Translations under genes and position numbers: made by a program
DNA from: Brevundimonas sp.
Lineage (GTDB): Bacteria; Pseudomonadota; Alphaproteobacteria; Caulobacterales; Caulobacteraceae
Length of the DNA: 7,541 nucleotides
Assembly (NCBI GenBank): GCA_020253595.1
Contig: JADCBH010000242.1
Location: forward strand, 1 to 7,541
Reading direction: 5' to 3'
The notes under the pieces: model-generated
Seen by the model: only the letters and a program-made list of their open reading frames with translations
Told to the model about the DNA's origin: nothing
Database searches by the model: none
In this document: positions 1 to 4,160 of the stretch, in pieces
Numbering within the stretch: position 1 is the stretch's first letter
Layout: the number at the start of each line of letters is the position of its first letter

Positions 1-635
1 ACAGTGTTGAGGCGTCCCATGGCGCGTTCGACGTTGCGGCTGATCAGCAGGCCACCGCCGGCGCCCAGCAGCAGCACCATGCCCATGGCCATCCACAGAG
101 CCTGGGTCAGCCGGCCCAGATAGGCCTCCGTGTCCCCAAGGTCCTTGCCGACGAACAGCATCTGGCCGTTCGAGAGCGTGGTCTGCACCCCGTAGGCGTC
201 CTTGCGCACCACCCGGCCGTCCGGATCGATATCGGTGAACCGGAACGTCGCCCAAACTTCGCCGCCGGAATAGTTGGGGATCGGCGAGGCATTCACCGGC
301 TCGGCGGTCGTCTGGCCATCCTCAGACCGTGCGGTCACGCCAAGCGTGCCGGTGATCTTGGAGCCATCACGCTCCATGTAGAGGTGCAGAAACGTCCCGC
401 CCGTCAGGATGCGGTCAACGAGGGCCTGATTGAGCGCATCCGGACCGCGTTCCTCGAAGATCGCCGTCAGGGCGGCGTTTTCCTGTTCCACCGCCTTGCG
501 CGCCTGGGCCTGGGCCTCGGAGGCCGAGGCGACATAGACGTAAGCCAGGATCGCGCTGGCCACCGCTGCGAACAGCGCCAGGAACAGCAGCGTCAGCCGG
601 AACGGCGTGCGGCGAAAGAGGGAGGGGAGGCGCAT
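1..635 (-). CDS. Sensor histidine kinase, N-terminal part (gene runs off the window)
   Basis: The N-terminal 211 codons of a membrane sensor kinase are present; the DHp and ATPase domains lie beyond position 1. The protein begins MRLPSLFRRTPFRLTLLFLA. It has a short basic cytoplasmic N-terminus, a first membrane helix at about residues 13-36, a periplasmic sensor region of about 140 residues, a second helix at about 177-198, and then the first residues of a HAMP linker (ISRNVERAMGRLNT). This is the classical two-helix kinase topology. It would phosphorylate the response regulator encoded upstream at 1815-1144. I chose the ATG at 635 because it immediately precedes the basic/hydrophobic start, and the nearest upstream ATG (646) meets a stop after two codons. 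The start lies only 3 bases after the stop of the DUF559 gene. The nearest purine-rich ribosome-binding candidate sits about 20 bases upstream inside a palindromic repeat, so translation may depend on coupling. The periplasmic ligand cannot be told from sequence. Confidence 0.88.
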   Translation of the reverse strand, partial: MRLPSLFRRTPFRLTLLFLALFAAVASAILAYVYVASASEAQAQARKAVEQENAALTAIFEERGPDALNQALVDRILTGGTFLHLYMERDGSKITGTLGVTARSEDGQTTAEPVNASPIPNYSGGEVWATFRFTDIDPDGRVVRKDAYGVQTTLSNGQMLFVGKDLGDTEAYLGRLTQALWMAMGMVLLLGAGGGLLISRNVERAMGRLNT

Positions 636-638
636 TGG

Positions 639-1043
639 TCAGGCCATGGCCTTTCCCTCCCCCAGCGGGGGAGGGTGGTCGGAGCGAAGCGGAGACCGGG
701 TGGGGCGGGCAAGGCAAACCGCACGCACCTGTCCAACCACAGCCTCCAACTGATCTCTGACCATCAGGTTGTCGAAGCGCAGAGTCAGCAAACCCTCACG
801 TGCCAGGACTGCGTCCCTCACACGATCCTTTCGCGCGCGATCTTCGGTGGCATGAGAGCCGCCATCGACCTCGACGACGACACCCCGAGACCAGCAGAAG
901 AAATCGAGGAAATAGCCGCGCAACGGGGTCTGCCTGCGGAAATGAAGGCCATCATGGCGAAGCCGTCGCAGCGCCACCCACAACCGCGCTTCTGCCGGAG
1001 TGAGCGCCTGTCGCATGGCGCGGGCTTTGGCGACGATCGCCAT
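639..1043 (-). CDS. DUF559 (Vsr-like) putative endonuclease inside a repeat-bounded cassette
   Basis: A 134-residue protein of the DUF559 family, which has the very-short-patch-repair/PD-(D/E)XK nuclease fold. The family pattern is visible: an N-terminal helix with LTPAEARLWVALRRLR (residues 14-29), FRRQ at 35-38, FLDFF with the candidate metal-binding Asp47, VVVEVDGGSH with Glu58 and Asp60, a basic helix (71-80), and a C-terminal LRFDN strand (88-92). The nuclease core ends near residue 109. The remaining 25 residues (RPTRSPLRSDHPPPLGEG and the end) are mostly translated from repeat copy A. The gene separates a response regulator from its kinase and stops 3 bases before the kinase start. Inverted repeats flank or overlap both of its ends, so it looks like an inserted cassette. 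No methylase or other restriction partner is nearby. Family membership is secure; nuclease activity, target and role are unknown. Confidence 0.85.
   Translation of the reverse strand: MAIVAKARAMRQALTPAEARLWVALRRLRHDGLHFRRQTPLRGYFLDFFCWSRGVVVEVDGGSHATEDRARKDRVRDAVLAREGLLTLRFDNLMVRDQLEAVVGQVRAVCLARPTRSPLRSDHPPPLGEGKAMA
649..715 (+). repeat. Palindromic repeat copy A (left end of DUF559 cassette)
   Basis: The head is a palindrome with 9-bp arms, CCCTCCCCC (655-663) and GGGGGAGGG (667-675), and a 3-base loop. It is followed by a second weaker hairpin, GGTC (677-680) pairing with GACC (694-697) around GCGAAGC, then GGGTGGGG (698-705) and GGCAAGGC (708-715). It overlaps codons 110-132 of the DUF559 gene, so it is translated. 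Read on the transcribed strand, its GGGAGGGAAAGG lies about 20 bases before the kinase start. Confidence 0.85.
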
Positions 1044-1076
1044 GAGGCCATTAGCTCCAAGAACTGTCTGTGTGTC

Positions 1077-1137
1077 GCCTTGCCGTCCCCACCCGACCGC
1101 TTCGCGGCCACCCTCCCCCGCGGGGGAGGGAGAAGGC
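1077..1137 (-). repeat. Palindromic repeat copy B (right end of DUF559 cassette)
   Basis: Inverted relative to copy A. The head is a perfect 20-bp palindrome, CCCTCCCCCGCGGGGGAGGG, at 1111-1130. The second hairpin is CCGC (1097-1100) with GCGG (1104-1107) around TTC, followed by the CCCCACCC block (1087-1094) and GCCTTGCC (1077-1084). It is non-coding, starting 6 bases after the regulator stop and ending 33 bases before the DUF559 start. In the mRNA it would form a strong hairpin that could stabilise or attenuate the transcript; no T-run follows, so it does not look like an intrinsic terminator. Confidence 0.85.
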
Positions 1138-1143
1138 GACGAC

Positions 1144-1815
1144 CTAGGCTTCCAATCTATATCCGGCCCCTCTGACCGTCTGGAGCATCGCCCGGTCGAA
1201 GCCCTTGTCGATCTTGGAGCGCAGGCGGCTGATGTGGACGTCGATGACGTTGGTCTGGGGGTCGAAGTGATACTCCCACACCTTCTCCAGCAGCATGGTG
1301 CGGGTCACCGATTGGCCGGCGTGGCGCATCAGGAACTCCAGCAGCTGGAACTCACGCGGCTGCAGGTCGATCTCGGTCGTGCCGCGATGCACGGTGCGGG
1401 CGATCAGGTTCATCTCCAGGTCGCCGACCTTCAGTACCGTCTGGACGCCGCCGGTTTCGCGCCGGCGCGACAGGGCCTCGACCCGGGCGATCAGCTCGGC
1501 GAACGCATAGGGCTTGACCAGATAGTCGTCGCCGCCGGCCTTCAGGCCCGTGATGCGGTCCTCGACCTCGCCCATGGCGGACAGGAACAGGACCGGCGTC
1601 TGGTCGCCGTTCTTCCTCAGGGTCTCGACCATGCCGATGCCGTCCAGCCGGGGCATCATGCGGTCGACCACATAGACGTCCCAGTCGCCCTTCTGCGCCT
1701 CCAGCAGCCCATAGGCGCCGTCGATGGCATGGGACACCACATGGCCGGCCTCGGTCAGGCCGCGCACCATGGCCTGGGCCGCTTCGGCGTCGTCCTCGAC
1801 CACCAGAATCTTCAT
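1144..1815 (-). CDS. OmpR/PhoB-family two-component response regulator
   Basis: A complete 223-residue regulator. The receiver domain covers about residues 1-115: acidic pair Asp8/Asp9 (VVEDD), phosphoacceptor Asp51 (VYVVDRMMPRLDG), Ser79 in the switch position, Tyr98 and the conserved Lys101 (DDYLVKPY). A winged-helix DNA-binding domain follows at about 125-221, with LQPREFQLLEFLM, TRTMLLEKVW, the recognition-helix region NVIDVHISRLRSKID and the wing VRGAGYRLE. All key receiver residues are intact, so it should be activated by phosphorylation and act as a DNA-binding transcription regulator. I chose the ATG at 1815 rather than the in-frame ATG at 1860, because a strong GGGAGGG ribosome-binding site sits 8 bases upstream and the family starts with MKILVVEDD. 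The partner kinase is probably the one at 635-1, now separated by the DUF559 cassette. The upstream neighbour is the DegP-like protease, which suggests, without proving, a link to envelope homeostasis. Confidence 0.95.
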   Translation of the reverse strand: MKILVVEDDAEAAQAMVRGLTEAGHVVSHAIDGAYGLLEAQKGDWDVYVVDRMMPRLDGIGMVETLRKNGDQTPVLFLSAMGEVEDRITGLKAGGDDYLVKPYAFAELIARVEALSRRRETGGVQTVLKVGDLEMNLIARTVHRGTTEIDLQPREFQLLEFLMRHAGQSVTRTMLLEKVWEYHFDPQTNVIDVHISRLRSKIDKGFDRAMLQTVRGAGYRLEA

Positions 1816-1823
1816 GGCGCAGG

Positions 1824-1830
1824 CCCTCCC
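1824..1830 (-). promoter_or_regulatory. Ribosome-binding site of the response regulator
   Basis: On the minus strand this reads GGGAGGG, 8 bases before the ATG at 1815. It decides the start of the regulator against the longer in-frame reading from 1860, which has no such site and whose first codons fall inside a hairpin. Confidence 0.8.
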
Positions 1831-1839
1831 GGAATCAAA

Positions 1840-1869
1840 TCGCCGCCGACGGTAGCCCATCGGCGGCGA
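1840..1869 (-). terminator. Perfect 10-bp GC-rich hairpin between the protease and regulator genes
   Basis: The minus strand has TCGCCGCCGA, a 10-base loop, then TCGGCGGCGA, giving a perfect 10-bp stem followed by TTTGATT. It lies 35 bases after the protease stop and 24 bases before the regulator start. The weak T-run makes it a marginal intrinsic terminator. It may instead be a read-through attenuator or mRNA processing/stability element separating expression of the protease from the two-component pair. Confidence 0.5.
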
Positions 1870-1904
1870 CTTAGGGAGTTAAGGCTTGTTCAGGGTCGGG
1901 ACGG

Positions 1905-3458
1905 TTAGTTGTCCGAGAGTTCCAGAACGAACGGTCGGTTGCCCTGCGGCGTGCGGAACAAGATCAAGACGCCCTCGCGGTTGGCGGCACGGGCGGCGGC
2001 GACCTGCGCCCGGAACTCCGCTGCCGTAGCGACCGGACGTCCGTTGACCTGAAGGATGACGGTGCCAACCGGAACCTGGATGCGGCCTGCTTCGGAAGTC
2101 GCGGTGACCGCCGTGACGACAAGGCCCCGGACGCGTTCGTCTATGGAGTAGCGCTGACGCAGCGCATCGGTCAGAGGCGCGACGGTCATGCCTTCGATCG
2201 TCTCGCCTACCGGGGCCTGAGGACGGTTCGGCTCGGTGCTGCCTTCGTTCTCATCCTCGTTCCCTGGCGGAGCGTTTATATCGGCGGGCCGAGTGCCCGA
2301 GCGGACGGTTACGGTCTGGCGACGGCCTTCCCGAATGATCTCAAGGCGGAGATTGTCGCCAGGAGCCGCCTGTCCAACACGTCGGGTCAATGCCGATGAG
2401 GAGTCGATGGGCTGGCCGTTCAGCGCCACCACGATATCGCCCTCTCGCAGTCCCGCCTGGGCCGCGGGACCACCAAGCGTCACTTCTGCAATGTAAGCTC
2501 CCTCCTGATCGCCAGGGAGATCGAGGGGGCCGAGATAGTCGTCAGGCAGATTTAGGATCTGAACTCCGAGATAGCCACGCTGGATCGTCTCCCCTCGCAT
2601 CAGCCGATCCGTGACGGATTTCGCGATCGACGCGGGAATGGCGAAGCCAATGCCGACCGAACCTCCAGTCGGGCTCGGCGAGATGATGGCTGAGTTCACG
2701 CCAATCACTCGGCCATAGATGTCGAAGGTCGGACCACCCGAGTTACCTCGGTTGATAGCCGCGTCGATCTGCAGATAGTCCGTATAGGGCGTATCGCCGT
2801 CGATATCACGCGCCTTGGCTGAGACGATTCCGGCGGTCGCCGTGCCCCCGAGGCCGAAGGGGTTGCCGACGGCGATGACCCAATCGCCGACGCGAGGTTC
2901 GGCCTGGGTCTCGAAGCTGACGAACGGGAAGTTCCCGCCCTCGACCTTCAGGACCGCGAGATCCGTGGCCTGGTCGCGGCCGACCAGGCGCGCTTCAAGC
3001 TCCCGCTCGTCGGACAGTCGCACCGTGATTTTCGTCGCGTTCTCGACCACGTGGTTGTTGGTCACGATGAAGCCGTCGGCCGAGATGAAGAACCCCGATC
3101 CTGCGCCCTGGGCCGTCGGTCCCTCATCGTCCTCGCCGGGTGCCTGCCGGCCGGGCGGAATGATCGACCCAAAGCCCGGGATCTGGATCATGCCCTGAGG
3201 CACGGCAACCCGCGTTTCCACGTCGATCTGAACGACCGCCGGGGACACCTGGTCGAAGATGTCGGCGAAGCTGAGCGGCGCGCCCTGCGGCGGGGCGAAG
3301 GCGAGGCCTGAGGCACCCGCCGAGGGGATCAGTCGCCCGGCGGCCGGCCGCTCCTGGGCATTGGCGCCCGGCCAGTCGATCACGCCCCCGGCTGTCGCCG
3401 CGGCGGCGAACGTCAGGCCGACGGCGGCCCCCAGGATGAATTCCTTGCGCTTCATCAT
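1905..3458 (-). CDS. degP: Periplasmic DegP/HtrA-type serine endoprotease (Do family)
   Basis: A complete 517-residue periplasmic quality-control protease that degrades, and may chaperone, misfolded envelope proteins. It has an N-terminal signal peptide (hydrophobic residues 8-25; likely cleavage after ANA, residue 34). A trypsin-like domain follows with catalytic His136 (VTNNHVV), Asp166 (TDLAVLKV) and Ser240 (RGNSGGP), so the triad is intact. The acidic loop at about 84-118 matches the variable LA loop. PDZ1 begins near residue 285, with its ligand-binding loop at YLGVQI (296-301). A Pro/Glu/Asn-rich linker precedes PDZ2, which fills roughly the last 100 residues. The length suits the DegP/MucD class with two PDZ domains. 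Two adjacent ATGs (3458 and 3455) are possible starts; the weak AAAGACG just upstream does not separate them. It lies 105 bases after ccmH and may be partly co-transcribed with the cytochrome c maturation genes. The symbol is by family; DegQ or MucD would be equally fair names. Confidence 0.95.
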   Translation of the reverse strand: MMKRKEFILGAAVGLTFAAAATAGGVIDWPGANAQERPAAGRLIPSAGASGLAFAPPQGAPLSFADIFDQVSPAVVQIDVETRVAVPQGMIQIPGFGSIIPPGRQAPGEDDEGPTAQGAGSGFFISADGFIVTNNHVVENATKITVRLSDERELEARLVGRDQATDLAVLKVEGGNFPFVSFETQAEPRVGDWVIAVGNPFGLGGTATAGIVSAKARDIDGDTPYTDYLQIDAAINRGNSGGPTFDIYGRVIGVNSAIISPSPTGGSVGIGFAIPASIAKSVTDRLMRGETIQRGYLGVQILNLPDDYLGPLDLPGDQEGAYIAEVTLGGPAAQAGLREGDIVVALNGQPIDSSSALTRRVGQAAPGDNLRLEIIREGRRQTVTVRSGTRPADINAPPGNEDENEGSTEPNRPQAPVGETIEGMTVAPLTDALRQRYSIDERVRGLVVTAVTATSEAGRIQVPVGTVILQVNGRPVATAAEFRAQVAAARAANREGVLILFRTPQGNRPFVLELSDN

Positions 3459-3514
3459 CGTCTTTCGTGCGATCCCGTCTGGGTCACCAGGACCCGGTTT
3501 CGTCTTGAATACAG

Positions 3515-3540
3515 GGCGGTTGCCCGATTGACCAACCGCC
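3515..3540 (-). other. Hairpin in the ccmH-degP intergenic region
   Basis: GGCGGTTG (3515-3522) and CAACCGCC (3533-3540) form an 8-bp stem with a 10-base loop in the 105-base gap between ccmH and degP. No T-run follows on the minus strand, so it is at best a weak terminator for the ccm operon. It could also be a structure in the degP leader or an operator-like inverted repeat. I could not identify a convincing sigma-70-like or RpoH-type promoter in the gap by eye. Confidence 0.35.
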
Positions 3541-3563
3541 GCTCCGGCGAGGCTTGACCGGCC

Positions 3564-4160
3564 TCAACGCCCGTCGTGTGGCGCGGATGCGTCAGGATCA
3601 GGGCGAACTGTTTCCGATTGGAGAAGATCGGCCAACCGACGTTCCTCATCCGGCGAAAGCGGTGCCGTCGCGGCCGGGCGGCGACGCAGGAAGGCGATCA
3701 GCGCGGCCCCTCCGGCCAGCACCAGAAGCGCCGGTCCGAACCACAACAGCCAGGTCCCCGTCCGCATCGGCGGCGTGAAGAGGACATAGTCGCCATAGCG
3801 CCGAACCAGATCGTCCTTGATGGCCTGATCGGTGGCTCCACCGGCGATCTCTTCGCGGATCAGGCGACGCATGTCGCCGGCAATGCCCGCCGGACTGTCG
3901 GCGACAGACTCATGCTGGCAGACGACGCAGCGCACGACCTCGAAGATCCTCTGCGCCCGGGCCTCCTGACCGGCGTCGGCCAGCGGCCTGTCCGGAGGCG
4001 CGGCGGGTTCCTGCGCGAGCGCGGGTGTGGCGAGGAGGAGAAGGGCGCAAATCAAGCCCTTCCCCCTCGAGGGGGGAAGGGTTGGGATGGGGGTGAAGGC
4101 ACGGCGGGACAGTGGTCTCCCGAAGACGCCGACGGAGTCTCTCCGCCTCATCCCGATCAT
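3564..4160 (-). CDS. ccmH: Cytochrome c maturation protein CcmH (CycL/NrfF type)
   Basis: A membrane-anchored periplasmic thiol protein that handles the CXXCH cysteines of apocytochrome c and works with CcmF and CcmI in heme ligation. From the ATG at 4160 it has 198 residues. The signal-peptide core LICALLLLATPALA ends at about residue 49, followed by the redox motif RCVVCQHES with Cys78 and Cys81. The three-helix domain contains SVADSPAGIAGDMRRLI and RRYGDYVLFTPP, and a membrane helix lies at about 135-158 (TWLLWFGPALLVLAGGAALI). The ATG at 4160 overlaps the ccmF stop as ATGA, like the ccmE/ccmF junction, which favours it. However, it gives an unusual leader of about 35 residues before the hydrophobic core, part of it translated from repeat copy C. 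Alternatives are the ATG at 4151, or a TTG at 4055 preceded by the repeat-derived GGGGGAAGGG, which would give a normal short signal peptide. The function is secure; the start is not. Confidence 0.9.
   Translation of the reverse strand: MIGMRRRDSVGVFGRPLSRRAFTPIPTLPPSRGKGLICALLLLATPALAQEPAAPPDRPLADAGQEARAQRIFEVVRCVVCQHESVADSPAGIAGDMRRLIREEIAGGATDQAIKDDLVRRYGDYVLFTPPMRTGTWLLWFGPALLVLAGGAALIAFLRRRPAATAPLSPDEERRLADLLQSETVRPDPDASAPHDGR
4057..4095 (+). repeat. Palindromic repeat copy C (inside the ccmH 5' coding end)
   Basis: The head has arms CCCTTCCCCC and GGGGGGAAGGG around TCGA (4057-4081), with one extra G on the right. A tail TTGGGATGGGGGTG follows at 4082-4095. It overlaps the leader codons of ccmH (residues about 22-35 from the 4160 start, reading FTPIPTLPPSRGKG). 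Its tail points toward copy D. Confidence 0.85.

Larger units (their letters stand above)
649..1137. mobile_element. Candidate DUF559 cassette bounded by inverted palindromic repeats
   Basis: Two imperfect inverted copies of one repeat bound a 489-bp block containing only the DUF559 gene. Reading inward from each end, both copies show AAGGC, then a palindrome (CCCTCCCCC / GGGGGAGGG), then a segment containing GCGAAGCGG, then CGGGTGGGG, and finally GGCAAGGC (708-715 on the plus strand; 1084-1077 on the minus strand). The block fills almost exactly the 508 bases between the regulator stop at 1144 and the kinase start at 635, where such gene pairs are usually adjacent. I see no clear target-site duplication outside the ends. 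The inverted-repeat architecture is directly visible; that the block moved in as a unit is inference. An alternative is two independent repeat insertions around a resident gene. Confidence 0.6.

Noticed and set aside
639..1043. A Vsr mismatch-repair nuclease or restriction-modification system.
   Set aside because: The fold is related, but no cytosine methylase or other partner gene is nearby, and the features match DUF559 rather than true Vsr.
1111..1130. Intrinsic terminator of the response regulator gene.
   Set aside because: The palindrome is perfect but no T-run follows on the minus strand, and the same palindrome occurs as part of a larger repeat, which explains it better.
649..1137. 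A classical insertion sequence or transposon.
   Set aside because: No DDE, HUH or serine/tyrosine recombinase is encoded, and I could not see a clear target-site duplication next to the repeats. The palindrome-rich ends do not resemble ordinary IS terminal repeats.
384..1908. Plus-strand open frames of 263 and 302 codons across the kinase, DUF559 and regulator genes.
   Set aside because: They are antisense to three well-supported genes, cross the repeats and show no family resemblance.
3459..3563. A heat-shock or extracytoplasmic-sigma promoter for degP.
   Set aside because: I looked for matches to known alphaproteobacterial motifs and found none convincing by eye. A small GGGTC/GACCC inverted repeat there is too short to interpret.
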